The notes under the pieces: model-generated
The model's input: the letters and a program-made list of their open reading frames with translations, nothing else
Told to the model about the DNA's origin: nothing
Database searches by the model: none
Source of the DNA: JAIBJN01 sp963838795
Lineage (GTDB): Bacteria; Actinomycetota; Thermoleophilia; Gaiellales; Gaiellaceae
Assembly: GCA_963838795.1 (NCBI GenBank)
Contig: CAWISL010000005.1
Location: forward strand, 248,001-312,000
Length of the DNA stretch: 64,000 nucleotides
Direction of reading: 5' to 3'
Shown: piece by piece, positions 34,922 to 43,246 of the stretch
Numbering within the stretch: the stretch's first letter is position 1
Layout: every line of letters starts with the position of its first letter
Translations under genes and position numbers: made by a program

Positions 34922-35288
34922 TCAGGCCGAACGGCGGACGCCGTGCACCGGGCGGCCCGAGGCCTCCCAGGCGTAGTACGAGGCGCTGGGGCCGAAGGAG
35001 CGCTCGTACGGGACGATGCGCGGGTTGCGCCCTACCTCCATCGCCCGCTGGGCGTGCCACAGCAGGTTCGGGTCGTCCCGCTCGACCCAGACGAGGATCA
35101 GGTGGACGGCCGTCATGAACTCGGCCACGTAGCTGCACCCCTCGGCCGGGCAGGGGAAGGGATCCGTCCGCACGCAGAACCAGCCGGAGTGGTCCTCGCC
35201 TGAGTCGTCGATCCAGAGCTCCTCCTCTTCGGCGAGCTGCTCCTCCTCGAAGAGGACGGATCCGCGCCTCGGTTCGCGGCTCGGTCAC
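34922..35288 (-). CDS. Small protein with Cys-x4-Cys and His, unknown (one frameshift)
   Basis: The clean part (83 residues) contains DPFPCPAEGCSYVAEF followed by a His nine residues after the second Cys, similar to a C2H2-like zinc knuckle, and ends YYAWEASGRPVHGVRRSA. In the same frame upstream is a very acidic stretch, EEEQLAEEEELWIDDSGEDH, with no start codon. The GTG at 35288 overlapping the GNAT stop (GTGA) is the likely start and requires one indel near 35250. It is the last gene of a ggt-GNAT-this operon. Not recognised; metal binding is inferred. Confidence 0.55.
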
Positions 35289-35788
35289 CTGATCACCTTG
35301 GCCATCAGGATGGCGTCGACGAAGCCGTCGGAGCGGCGGTAGTGGTCGCGGCGGTACCCCTCGCGCTCGTAGCCCAGGCCCTCGTAGAGCGCGATCGCGG
35401 CGTCGTTGTACGGGAACACGTGCAGCTCGAGCTTTCGGACGCCCACCTCGCGGGCCCAGGCTTCCGCGGCGTCCATGAGCGCGCGGCCGACGCCCCGGCG
35501 GCGGAAGGGCCCGGCGACCATCAGCCCCAGATCGGCAACGTGCTCGCTCGCCGGATGCGCGTCGCGCGCAAGAGAGATGCGCCCGACGATGCCGTCCGCC
35601 GTCTCGGCGACGAACACGGCGGCGTGAGAGTGGCGGCGCACGGAGCGAAGATAGCGCCGCTCCTCCGAGGGCGTTCGCCACTCGCCGTTCGTGATCAGCC
35701 AGCCTTCCGGCTCCGCGCCCACGGCCCGCGCCAGCTCGACGAGCGCGGCGGCGTCGCCCGGAGCGGCCCGGCGTACCTGGAAGATCAT
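35285..35788 (-). CDS. GNAT family N-acetyltransferase
   Basis: 167 residues. Acetyl-CoA binding loop in DLGLMVAGPFRRRGVGRALM (motif A, here RRRGVGRA) and C-terminal YNDAAIALYEGLGYEREGYR typical of RimI-like or small-molecule acetyltransferases. ATG overlaps the ggt stop, and its stop overlaps the next gene, so it is translated as part of the ggt operon. Acceptor unknown. Confidence 0.88.
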   Translation of the reverse strand: MIFQVRRAAPGDAAALVELARAVGAEPEGWLITNGEWRTPSEERRYLRSVRRHSHAAVFVAETADGIVGRISLARDAHPASEHVADLGLMVAGPFRRRGVGRALMDAAEAWAREVGVRKLELHVFPYNDAAIALYEGLGYEREGYRRDHYRRSDGFVDAILMAKVIR

Positions 35789-37353
35789 GCGCCCACCACG
35801 ACGCCGGCGCCCCCTCGCCGCGGGTCGCCAGCGGCCTCGAGCGCCCCGTCGGCGCGCAGGGCGACCGCCGAGGCTCCACCGAAGAAGAGGTTGCGCCCCG
35901 CCCAGCGGTTGACCCGATATCCGGCCTCCTGCAGCGCCGCGGCCGTCGAGGCCTCGACGCCGCCTTCGAGGTGAAGCACGTTGTCGTCGAGATGCACCCG
36001 GGGCTCCCGGATCGCCCCGTCGGCGCTGAGCCCCTCGTCGACCACGCGCAGGACGATCTGCAGGATCGCCGCGCGCAGCCGAATCGAGCCCGCGCTCCCC
36101 ACGACGAGCCGTGGCCGACCGTCTTCGAGCAGGATCGAGGGGGCCATCATGCTGGTCAGCCTCGCTCCCGGCCGGCTCGCCCTGCCGGGAGGGTTGAGGT
36201 CGGGCTCGCCGAGCATGTTGTTCATCTGCACGCCCGTGCCGGGGACGACGACGCCCGACCCGCAGCCGGTCGAGGCCGAGAGCGAGGCCGCGTTCCCGCG
36301 TGCGTCCGCGACGCTGATGTGGGTCGTGGACGGGACGCCGACGGACTCGGGCGCCGCCGCCAGCACGGCCGCGCGCGCGGACGCCGCGGCCGCCTCCACC
36401 CTGTCCTCGGCCAGGAGGCGGCCGGCGGCGCCGCCGCGATAGAGATCGCCCACGAAGCCCGGGCCGCGCAGCCGCGCAGCCTCCCGCATGGCCTCGGCCA
36501 CGCGGGCAATCCCGTCCGGGCTCTCCAGCGGCGTCGGAGGGCCGAGCCGGTCGAGGACGCGCAGCGCGAAGGCGATCAGGAGCCCTCCCGACGAGGGCGG
36601 CGGGTTGGAGACGAATTCGTGGCCGCGGTAGGCGGCGCGGACGGGGCGGCGCCGGATGACGCGGTACGCCGCCAGGTCGGCCTCGGTGACCGCTCCTCCC
36701 CCCGCTCGAACGGCCTCGCTCACGCGTTGGGCAAGCTCACCGTAGTAGAAGACGTCGGCGCCCTCGGCTGCCAACCATTCGAGCGTCTCGGCCAGGTCGG
36801 CCATGACCACGCGCTCTCCTTCGCCCAGGGCGCGGTCGCCGCCATAGATCCGCCGGCCCTCGGAATCGCTGCGGAGAATCACGTCGAGGATCTCGTGCAG
36901 GAACGCCTGGCCGGAGTTGAGCGGCACGCCGGCGCGGGCGAGCTCGACGGCAGGCGCGAGGAGCTCGGCCCAGGGGAGGTTCGCGTACCGGCGGTGCGCG
37001 GTCGCGAGCCCCGCTGGCATCCCCGGCACGGCGACGGCCGCCGGGCCGATGTGGAAGGCCTGGGTCGTCCGCTCGTCGAAGGCGATGTCGACTGCCAGCA
37101 TCTCCCCCCGCGGACCGGGCGGCAGCTCGTTCCCGGGTACCGCCACGAAGAAGTCGAGCAGGCTGTCGACCCCGTCCCGCGCCCTGTGGACGAGCATGAA
37201 GCCTCCGCCGCCCGGGCCCGTCAACGGGCTCTCGGCCACCCACGAGACGAAGGCGGCGGCGATGCACGCGTCCACGGCGTTCCCGCCCTCCGCCAGGATT
37301 CGCGCACCCGCCTCGGCTGTCAGCGGGTGGCCCGCGGCCACGGCGCCTTTCAT
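35785..37353 (-). CDS. ggt: Gamma-glutamyltransferase
   Basis: N-terminal-nucleophile enzyme that cleaves gamma-glutamyl bonds of glutathione or similar thiols. 522 residues. AAGHPLTAEAGARILAEGGN opens the protein, the cleavage-site Thr is in VPSTTHISVADARGNAAS, and VQMNNMLGEPDLNPPG and VVGSAGSIRLRAAILQ follow. It has no signal peptide, unlike most GGTs, so a cytosolic role or a missed N-terminus must be considered. A TACCCT -10 box (37360-37365), six bases before the ATG, lies right after the ftsZ stop. Confidence 0.92.
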   Translation of the reverse strand: MKGAVAAGHPLTAEAGARILAEGGNAVDACIAAAFVSWVAESPLTGPGGGGFMLVHRARDGVDSLLDFFVAVPGNELPPGPRGEMLAVDIAFDERTTQAFHIGPAAVAVPGMPAGLATAHRRYANLPWAELLAPAVELARAGVPLNSGQAFLHEILDVILRSDSEGRRIYGGDRALGEGERVVMADLAETLEWLAAEGADVFYYGELAQRVSEAVRAGGGAVTEADLAAYRVIRRRPVRAAYRGHEFVSNPPPSSGGLLIAFALRVLDRLGPPTPLESPDGIARVAEAMREAARLRGPGFVGDLYRGGAAGRLLAEDRVEAAAASARAAVLAAAPESVGVPSTTHISVADARGNAASLSASTGCGSGVVVPGTGVQMNNMLGEPDLNPPGRASRPGARLTSMMAPSILLEDGRPRLVVGSAGSIRLRAAILQIVLRVVDEGLSADGAIREPRVHLDDNVLHLEGGVEASTAAALQEAGYRVNRWAGRNLFFGGASAVALRADGALEAAGDPRRGGAGVVVGA

Positions 37354-37359
37354 GGCGAG

Positions 37360-37365
37360 AGGGTA
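37360..37365 (-). promoter_or_regulatory. -10 box (TACCCT) of ggt
   Basis: TACCCT ends six bases before the ggt ATG and four bases after the ftsZ stop codon, so ggt appears to have its own leaderless promoter. Confidence 0.4.
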
Positions 37366-37368
37366 GCG

Positions 37369-38766
37369 CTACAGGTCGCTCAGGAAGCTGGGCGGCTCGA
37401 GCGGGTCCGGCTCCGCGGGGCGAGTGCTCGCCCTGGCGGGCTGGCCGATGCCGGTGGCGATCACCGTCACCCAGACCTGGCCGGCGAGCCGCTCGTCGAT
37501 CGTGGCGCCGAAGATGATGTTCGTGTCCTCGGTGGCGCCGCGCCGGATCACCTCCGCCGCCTCGTTGACCTCGAGCAGGGTGAGGTCCTCGCCCCCCGCG
37601 ATGGAGAGGAGGATGCCCTTCGCCCCGACGAGCTCCGTGTCGATCAGGGGCGAGCGGAGCGCCCGCTCGGCCGCCTCGTGCGCCCGGTTGTCGCCTGTGG
37701 CGAAGCCGATGCCCATCAGCGCCGACCCGGCGTCGGACATGACGGTGCGGACGTCCGCGAAGTCGAGGTTGATGAGGCCGGGCATCGTGATCAGGTCGCA
37801 GATGCCCTGGACGCCCTGGCGCAGCACGTCGTCGGCGATGCGGAAGGCGTCGAGCATGGACGTCGAGCGGTCGAGCACCTCGAGCAGACGGTCGTTCGGG
37901 ATCGCGATGACGGTGTCGCACACCTCACGGAGCGCCTCCGCTCCGGCCTCGGCCTGCGAACGGCGGCGTGTGCCCTCGAAGCGGAAGGGCATCGTGACGA
38001 TGCCGACCGTGAGCGCGCCAACGTCCCGCGCCAGCTGCGCGACGATCGGAGCGGCGCCCGAGCCGGTCCCGCCGCCCTCACCGGCCGTGACGAACACCAT
38101 GTCGGACCCGCGCAGGACGTGCTTGATCTGGTCCTCGGCCTCCTCGGCCGCGCGGCGGCCGATGTCCGGATCGGCGCCCGAGCCGAGCCCCTGGGTCAGG
38201 TCGCGGCCGATGTGAAGCTTGATCGGCGCCTCGCATTGCTTCAGCTGCTGGATGTCGGTGTTGACCGCGATGAACTCGACCTGCGAAATCCCAGCCTCGA
38301 TCATCCGGTTGACCGCGTTCAGGCCGGCACCCCCGACGCCGACCACACGGATGACCGCGAGGTAGGCGGCCGAATCGGGGTGCGGAGTCGTCCGCATGCG
38401 CGGCGTCGGCTCGATCAGCCGGCGGACGGGCTGGGGTGCGGTCGGCTGGTCGGCGTACGGGCGGTCCGGCTGTTCGCGCGGCCCCGGCGCCTCCCGTTCG
38501 GGCGCGGCACCGGGCGCCGACGCCGGGTCGGCCGCGGCATGCGAGGCCTCAGGGACGCTCTCCTCGGGCGCGGATCCTCCCGGCTCGTCGCTTGCCTCGG
38601 GCTGATCGAAGGGCGCCGCCGACTCGACGGTCGCGTCGGGCTCGGGCGCCTCCGGCCCAGCGCTCTCCCGGCCGGGATCGCCTTCCTTCTGCCGCTGGGC
38701 GGCCTCGGTGGCGCGGAAGAGCTCGGCGAGCGGGCCCTCACGCATGCTGGCGCGGCGTCGCGCCAT
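37369..38766 (-). CDS. ftsZ: Cell division protein FtsZ with long N-terminal extension
   Basis: Tubulin-like GTPase of the division ring. The GTPase core starts near residue 136 (IRVVGVGGAGLNAVNRM), with GEGGGTGSGAAP (229-240) as the nucleotide loop and INLDFADVRTVM holding the catalytic Asp. The first 135 residues are Pro/Ala/Glu-rich and look disordered. The C-terminal linker is only about 20 residues before a conserved-looking tail LEPPSFLSDL. Two starts are possible, Met1 (38766) and Met8 (38745); both overlap the parA-like stop. Convention puts the disordered linker at the C-terminus, so this layout is odd. Intact frame throughout. Confidence 0.93.
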   Translation of the reverse strand: MARRRASMREGPLAELFRATEAAQRQKEGDPGRESAGPEAPEPDATVESAAPFDQPEASDEPGGSAPEESVPEASHAAADPASAPGAAPEREAPGPREQPDRPYADQPTAPQPVRRLIEPTPRMRTTPHPDSAAYLAVIRVVGVGGAGLNAVNRMIEAGISQVEFIAVNTDIQQLKQCEAPIKLHIGRDLTQGLGSGADPDIGRRAAEEAEDQIKHVLRGSDMVFVTAGEGGGTGSGAAPIVAQLARDVGALTVGIVTMPFRFEGTRRRSQAEAGAEALREVCDTVIAIPNDRLLEVLDRSTSMLDAFRIADDVLRQGVQGICDLITMPGLINLDFADVRTVMSDAGSALMGIGFATGDNRAHEAAERALRSPLIDTELVGAKGILLSIAGGEDLTLLEVNEAAEVIRRGATEDTNIIFGATIDERLAGQVWVTVIATGIGQPARASTRPAEPDPLEPPSFLSDL

Positions 38767-39571
38767 CGAGCACCTCCTTCGCGAGGTCGCGGTACGCCTC
38801 GGCGGCGCTGCCTGTCGGGTCGTACTTGAGCACGGAGCTGCCCTGGACGGGCGCCTCCGCGTAGCGAACGGTCTTCCGGATCCTGGTCTCGAACACGAGC
38901 TCGCCGAAGTTCTCCTTCAGCATCTCGACCGCTTCCTTCGAATGGAGCGTGCGCCCGTCGTACATGGTCGGGAGGATCCCCCGGATCTCGACCGTCGGGT
39001 TGAGGTTCTCGCGGATCATGGAGAGCGTGTTCTCGAGCTGGACGAGCCCACGGAGCGAGAGGTACTCGCACTGCACCGGCACGATGACGCTGTCCGCAGC
39101 CGTGAGTGCGTTGATCGTCAGGAGGCCGAGCGACGGCGGCGTGTCGATGAGGATGTAGTCGTAGCGGCTTCGCACAGGCAGCAGCGCCTTCTGCAGCGCG
39201 CGCTCGCGGCCGATCATGCTCGAGAGAGCGAGCTCGGCACCCGCGAGGTCGATCGACGAGACGGCGAGGTCGATCTCGGTCCGGTGGATGACCTCGTCCA
39301 GCGGGAGGCTGTGGACGAGGACGTCGAACATCGAGCGCTCGACCGTGTCCGGGTCCATGCCCTGGCTCATGGTCAGGTTGCCCTGCGGGTCGAGGTCGAC
39401 GCCGAGGACGTTGAACCCCTGCTCCTGGAAGGCGACGGCGAGGTTGAGCGTCGTCGTCGTCTTCGCCACGCCACCTTTCTGGTTGGCGAGCGCGATGACC
39501 TGACCCAGCGTAACTCCCTGTGATGGAGACGTCCGCTTCCGCGGACGCGTGAGAATTCCGGAAAGGCCCAT
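38738..39571 (-). CDS. ParA/Soj/MinD-like ATPase
   Basis: Deviant Walker A ATPase of the chromosome-segregation and division-site family. 277 residues from ATG 39571. ALANQKGGVAKTTTTLNLAV is the Walker A, VDLDPQGNLTM switch I, YILIDTPPSLGLLTINAL Walker B, then GILPTMYDGRTLHSKEAVE. SD CAGGAG before the ATG; a TACTCT -10 box lies 21 bases upstream. No parB neighbour. Its stop overlaps the ftsZ start, so the pair is co-translated and a role in placing FtsZ is plausible. Confidence 0.92.
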   Translation of the reverse strand: MGLSGILTRPRKRTSPSQGVTLGQVIALANQKGGVAKTTTTLNLAVAFQEQGFNVLGVDLDPQGNLTMSQGMDPDTVERSMFDVLVHSLPLDEVIHRTEIDLAVSSIDLAGAELALSSMIGRERALQKALLPVRSRYDYILIDTPPSLGLLTINALTAADSVIVPVQCEYLSLRGLVQLENTLSMIRENLNPTVEIRGILPTMYDGRTLHSKEAVEMLKENFGELVFETRIRKTVRYAEAPVQGSSVLKYDPTGSAAEAYRDLAKEVLDGATPRQHA

Positions 39572-39696
39572 TGAGGGCTCCTGTTTCGTGCCAGAGTAGC
39601 ACAATCCTTCATCGCTTCCCGAAGCGCAATCCGGCTTGGGGAGCGGCTCTGCGGGGTTCGACCACCTCCTCGGGGGCCTGCCGCCCGGGACGCTCC

Positions 39697-40635
39697 TCAG
39701 CGGCGGAGCGCGAGGAGCGACAGCATCTCGAAGCAGGCGTTCGCGGCGACGAGCGCGGTCACCCCGGCAGGGTCGAACGGAGGCGAGACCTCGACGCAGT
39801 CGAAGCCGCGAAAGTCGAGGCCGGCGAGCGAGCGGACGTACGTGAGCGCCTCCCTGCTGGACGGACCCCCGACCTCGGGCGTCCCGGTCCCGGGCGCGAA
39901 CGCGGGGTCGACGAAATCGATGTCGAAGGAGAGGAAGCACGCGGCGGATCCGACGCGCTCTCGGACCCGCTCCGAGAAGCGCCCCGGCCCAAGCGCGGCG
40001 AGCTCCTCGTAGGTGAGCGCGTCCACCCCGAACCGCGCCGGCAAGCCGGCGTCCTCCGCCGCGTTCAGGGACCCGCGCAGGCCGGCCTGGATCGACCGGG
40101 CCGGGTCAATCAGGCCCTCCTCGATCGCCCGTCGGACCACGCTCCCGTGGAAGAGCTTCTGCCCGAAGTACTCGTCCCACAGATCGTGGTGCGAGTCGAA
40201 CTGGACGAGGGCGAGCGGCCCGTGCACGGCCGAAAGCGCGCGGAGCTCGGCCAGGAGCACCGTGTGGTCGCCTCCGAGGCAGACGGGCGTCACGCCCGCG
40301 CGGGCGATCTCCGTCAGCGCGACGGTCGAGCGCTCCAGCGAGTCCACGGTCGATCCGGGCACCGTCGGCACGTCGCCGAAGTCGACGAGCGAAAGCTTGT
40401 CGACGACGTCGACGCCCAGCAGCGGGTTGTAGTTGCGCAGGGTGACCGAGACGCTGCGGATGCCCTCGGGCCCGAAGCGGGCGCCCGTCCTGTACACGAC
40501 CGCCCCGTCGGTCGGGATGCCCACGATCGCCACGTCCACGCCCTCCAGGTCACGGACGTGAGGGAGGCGCATGAAGGTACGCGGGCCCGAGAAGCGCGGG
40601 GTCACGAACGCGTCGGGCGGCCCGTAGCGCGGCAT
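39697..40635 (-). CDS. speB: Agmatinase / ureohydrolase family
   Basis: Mn enzyme hydrolysing agmatine (or a related guanidino compound) to putrescine and urea. 312 residues. All metal ligands are visible: GGDHTVLLAEL, QFDSHHDLWDEY and LSFDIDFVDPAFAPGTGTPE. N-terminus has VGIPTDGAVVYRTGARFGPE. ATG at 40635 lies nine bases after a perfect TATAAT -10 box, which itself covers the stop codon of the upstream gene. Substrate among ureohydrolases is not fixed by motifs alone. Confidence 0.92.
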   Translation of the reverse strand: MPRYGPPDAFVTPRFSGPRTFMRLPHVRDLEGVDVAIVGIPTDGAVVYRTGARFGPEGIRSVSVTLRNYNPLLGVDVVDKLSLVDFGDVPTVPGSTVDSLERSTVALTEIARAGVTPVCLGGDHTVLLAELRALSAVHGPLALVQFDSHHDLWDEYFGQKLFHGSVVRRAIEEGLIDPARSIQAGLRGSLNAAEDAGLPARFGVDALTYEELAALGPGRFSERVRERVGSAACFLSFDIDFVDPAFAPGTGTPEVGGPSSREALTYVRSLAGLDFRGFDCVEVSPPFDPAGVTALVAANACFEMLSLLALRR

Positions 40636-40644
40636 GAGGCCGCG

Positions 40645-40650
40645 ATTATA
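40645..40650 (-). promoter_or_regulatory. Consensus -10 box (TATAAT) of speB
   Basis: TATAAT on the minus strand, nine bases before the speB ATG; the stop codon TAA of the upstream 95-residue gene is inside it. No good -35 was found. Confidence 0.55.
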
Positions 40651-40933
40651 GGGAGGTCGAGTCGGCGGTCTCGGGCATCGCCTCCTGTCTCCTCGTCAGC
40701 TTCGCGCGACAGCCCTCGAGCGCCGCCTCGGCGCCATCCGCCGGCCCGGCCAGTGCTCCGGCGAGTCCGTCCCCGTCGACGCCGCGAGCCCCACCGCGCT
40801 CGGCGGCGAGCCAGGCCTCGCCCTCGGAGAGAAGTTGTCGAACCTCGGCAAGGAGCTCCTGCGCAGGCGCCTCCGCGTTCTGCAGGGCCTCGATCCGCTC
40901 GAGTCGCCGGATGACCGTGCGTGCTTCGTCCAC
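40646..40933 (-). CDS. Small alpha-helical protein, unknown
   Basis: 95 residues from GTG 40933: a helix-rich N-terminal half (TVIRRLERIEALQNAEAPAQ, LLAEVRQLLSEGEAWLAAE) and an Ala/Gly-rich tail. It has coiled-coil-like spacing of hydrophobic residues and no membrane segment. Last gene of the lhr-fpg operon; start 10 bases after the upstream stop with GGAGGG before it. Not recognised. Confidence 0.6.
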   Translation of the reverse strand: MDEARTVIRRLERIEALQNAEAPAQELLAEVRQLLSEGEAWLAAERGGARGVDGDGLAGALAGPADGAEAALEGCRAKLTRRQEAMPETADSTSL

Positions 40934-40943
40934 CCCTCCGAGG

Positions 40944-41174
40944 CTACGCCTCGGGATCGCGCGGATGTGTGTCGCTCCGTGTCGATTCCTGCGCGGAAAT
41001 GCCCGCGCATTCGCGCCGGTAGACGAACAGGAGGGCGGCGAGCCCGCCCAGTCCGACCGCCAGCGTGATCCAGCTCCATTGAAAGACCGGCAGAAGCGCG
41101 GCGAGCACCATGCCGACGACCAGCAGTCGGCAACGGCGACGGCGCATGAGCTCCGCCCGGGTCGGGAGTGTCAT
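40944..41174 (-). CDS. Small membrane protein, unknown
   Basis: 76 residues: basic MTLPTRAELMRRRRCR, two hydrophobic segments (LLVVGMVLAALLPVFQW and ITLAVGLGGLAALLFVY) and a short acidic tail. ATG overlaps the stop of the 432-residue gene upstream by four bases, so the genes are coupled. Inner-membrane hairpin with both ends in the cytoplasm by charge. No function known. Confidence 0.65.
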   Translation of the reverse strand: MTLPTRAELMRRRRCRLLVVGMVLAALLPVFQWSWITLAVGLGGLAALLFVYRRECAGISAQESTRSDTHPRDPEA

Positions 41175-42469
41175 CCGGCTGCCAGCACCCGGGAGGACGA
41201 GCTGACCTGCGGCCGAGGTCGGAGACCCAGGAGGGCTTCGTCCAGCACGGCGACAAGCTCCTCCCTGGAGCCCTCGAGGAGCGTCTCGACAAGGGCCCGC
41301 CGAACGGCGTCCTCGGCCCGAGCGCCGGGGCCGTCCCCGTCGAGCAGCGCACGAAGCGCGATCAGGAGATCCTCCCGCTCCCGCGCGGTCTCGCCCAGGA
41401 GCACGGCTGCGCGCATCGCCGCCGCCCACGGCCCTTCGTCGCAACCCAGGAGCGCTTCGAGCGCCTCGCGGAGCTCGTCGGAGCGGTGGGCGCCGGCGTG
41501 GAAGAGCGCCAGCTCCCAGCGGTCCAGCGCTTCCAGCAGGTCGTCGGGCGCGTCGGCCAGCCGCGTCTGCAGCTCGATCACGAGCGGCGCCCTGAAGACG
41601 TCGAGGCGAGTCGCCTGGCCCGGCGGAACCTGAGCGGCGGTCGCAGGCATCGGCCTGACGCCGTACGGACGGAAGTCGAGCCGTTCGAAGACAACGGGGC
41701 CGGCGGCGATCGCACCGGGCGTCGCCAGCCGCAGCGCGCTGACCGCTCGCCCGAACTCACCGGGAGCGTCGGGGACGCGGCAGGCGTGCGAGTCGAGCTC
41801 CGCCTCGAGCTCGAGCACGAGGGTGCGGTCGATCTCCCGACCCCAGTCGCGTGGCAGCAAGCGTCCGGCGTCCGGCCAGGCGGCCGTCAGCTCGTTGGCG
41901 GCCGCCGGGCGTACCCGAACGCCGCGACCGAGGTCGGTCGTTCCTCCCGCGGTCAAGCCGACCAGCGGCGCGAGCGCGGCGTAGGAGCGGCGGTCGCCGT
42001 AGAGGGAGCGCTCGAGCTGGGCGTACGAGCGCTCGAAGGCGTCGTCGTCCCAGTCGAAGCCACCGCACGCCTCGGCGGTGGCGACGAGCAAGGGGACGAG
42101 GATGGTGCGCCGGAGCGCCTCGTCCTCGCCGACGCGCTGGTCGGCGTGAGCGCTCGCGAAGATGCCGGCGGCCGGCTCGTCCTTCAGCGCCGCCAGCGCC
42201 TCCCGGGCGTCCTCGCGCAAGGCGAGGCGTCCCGCCCGCTGCTCGATGAAGGAGCCGACGAGCGGACGGTACTCGTAGAGCGTCGGTCGGTTCGGCCCGG
42301 CGTGCTCTTCGAGCGCGATCGGGAGGTCGGCGCCACCCTCGAGCTCGAGACCGAGGTCGAAGAATGCGCCGAGGCAGAAGCCGCGGAGCGCAGTGAAGAG
42401 CTGCGGCGAGCGGGGAGCCCTGCCGGCCCCCCTGGCTGGCAGACGGCTGTCGGAAGCCCTGTCGGACAC
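41171..42469 (-). CDS. 432-residue protein, unknown
   Basis: Intact reading frame from GTG 42469 with no signal peptide or membrane segment. Recognisable only by composition: rich in Ala, Leu, Arg and Glu, mostly helical, with a central conserved-looking block (RRSYAALAPLVGLTAGGTTD, RVRPAAANELTAAWPDAGRL, LLPRDWGREIDRTLVLELEA). It sits ten bases after fpg and is coupled to the membrane protein downstream, within the lhr operon. A nucleic-acid or repair-related role would be only guilt by association. Confidence 0.7.
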   Translation of the reverse strand: MSDRASDSRLPARGAGRAPRSPQLFTALRGFCLGAFFDLGLELEGGADLPIALEEHAGPNRPTLYEYRPLVGSFIEQRAGRLALREDAREALAALKDEPAAGIFASAHADQRVGEDEALRRTILVPLLVATAEACGGFDWDDDAFERSYAQLERSLYGDRRSYAALAPLVGLTAGGTTDLGRGVRVRPAAANELTAAWPDAGRLLPRDWGREIDRTLVLELEAELDSHACRVPDAPGEFGRAVSALRLATPGAIAAGPVVFERLDFRPYGVRPMPATAAQVPPGQATRLDVFRAPLVIELQTRLADAPDDLLEALDRWELALFHAGAHRSDELREALEALLGCDEGPWAAAMRAAVLLGETAREREDLLIALRALLDGDGPGARAEDAVRRALVETLLEGSREELVAVLDEALLGLRPRPQVSSSSRVLAAG

Positions 42470-42478
42470 CCGAAACGG

Positions 42479-43231
42479 TTACGCCCCCGCCTCGCTCGTT
42501 CCTGCCTGGCACCCCGGGCACCAGTAGGCCATCCGGACCTCGTCGCCCTGCGGATGCGAGCGGATCCGAGTGCCGCACACGCGGCAGGGACGGCCTGCGC
42601 GCCGGTAGACATCGTGCCGACGACGCCCCGATCGCATGAGGCGCGCGGCTTCCTCGAGCAGGCCGCGAAGCTCGCCGTCGTCGAGCTCCGACAGCCGACG
42701 CCAGGGCGAAACCCGCGCCTCAAAGAGCGCCTCCGCCCTCCACATGTTCCCGATCCCGGCCACGAGCCTCTGGTCCAGCAGAGCCTCGCCGATCTCCCGT
42801 GACTGGCGCACGGCGCGCAGGCGGGAGAGCATGCCCTCGAGGTCGGGCGAGTCGGCCATCACGTCGGGGCCGAGACGAGCCACCGCGGGCGACCGGCCGC
42901 GGGTCAGCTCCAGCACCGGGCCGTTCCAGAGGACCGCCTGGCGCTCGCGGCCGCGCAGCACAAGCCAAGGCGTTCCGAACGGCTCGTGCCCGGCCGGCTC
43001 GACACGCCAGCGCCCCTTCATGCGGAGGTGGCTGCGGAGCACGAGGCCGCCTTCGAAGTCGAGCAAGAGGTTCTTGCCGACGGCGCGGACGCGCACGAGC
43101 CGAAGACCGTCGAGCCGCTCGGCCAGCTGCAGTACGGCTGCCCGTGGGTGCGGGGTCTCGACGGCAACGACTTCGCCCTCGAGGACCCGCAGGCGCTCCG
43201 CGGCACGATGAAGCGCGTCCCCTTCGGGCAC
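42479..43231 (-). CDS. Fpg/Nei family DNA glycosylase
   Basis: Removes oxidised bases and nicks the abasic site. 250 residues, intact. N-terminal catalytic MPEGDALHRAAERL (Pro2, Glu3), the Lys in VRAVGKNLLLDFEGG, the helix-two-turn-helix GIGNMWRAEALFEARVSPWR and a four-Cys zinc finger CRVCGTRI...YWCPGC. More like the Nei/actinobacterial Nei2 group than MutM (D after MPEG). It starts 13 bases after the lhr stop, so the two repair genes form an operon. Confidence 0.93.
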   Translation of the reverse strand: MPEGDALHRAAERLRVLEGEVVAVETPHPRAAVLQLAERLDGLRLVRVRAVGKNLLLDFEGGLVLRSHLRMKGRWRVEPAGHEPFGTPWLVLRGRERQAVLWNGPVLELTRGRSPAVARLGPDVMADSPDLEGMLSRLRAVRQSREIGEALLDQRLVAGIGNMWRAEALFEARVSPWRRLSELDDGELRGLLEEAARLMRSGRRRHDVYRRAGRPCRVCGTRIRSHPQGDEVRMAYWCPGCQAGTSEAGA

Positions 43232-43246
43232 GGTGAGCCGAGGCCC

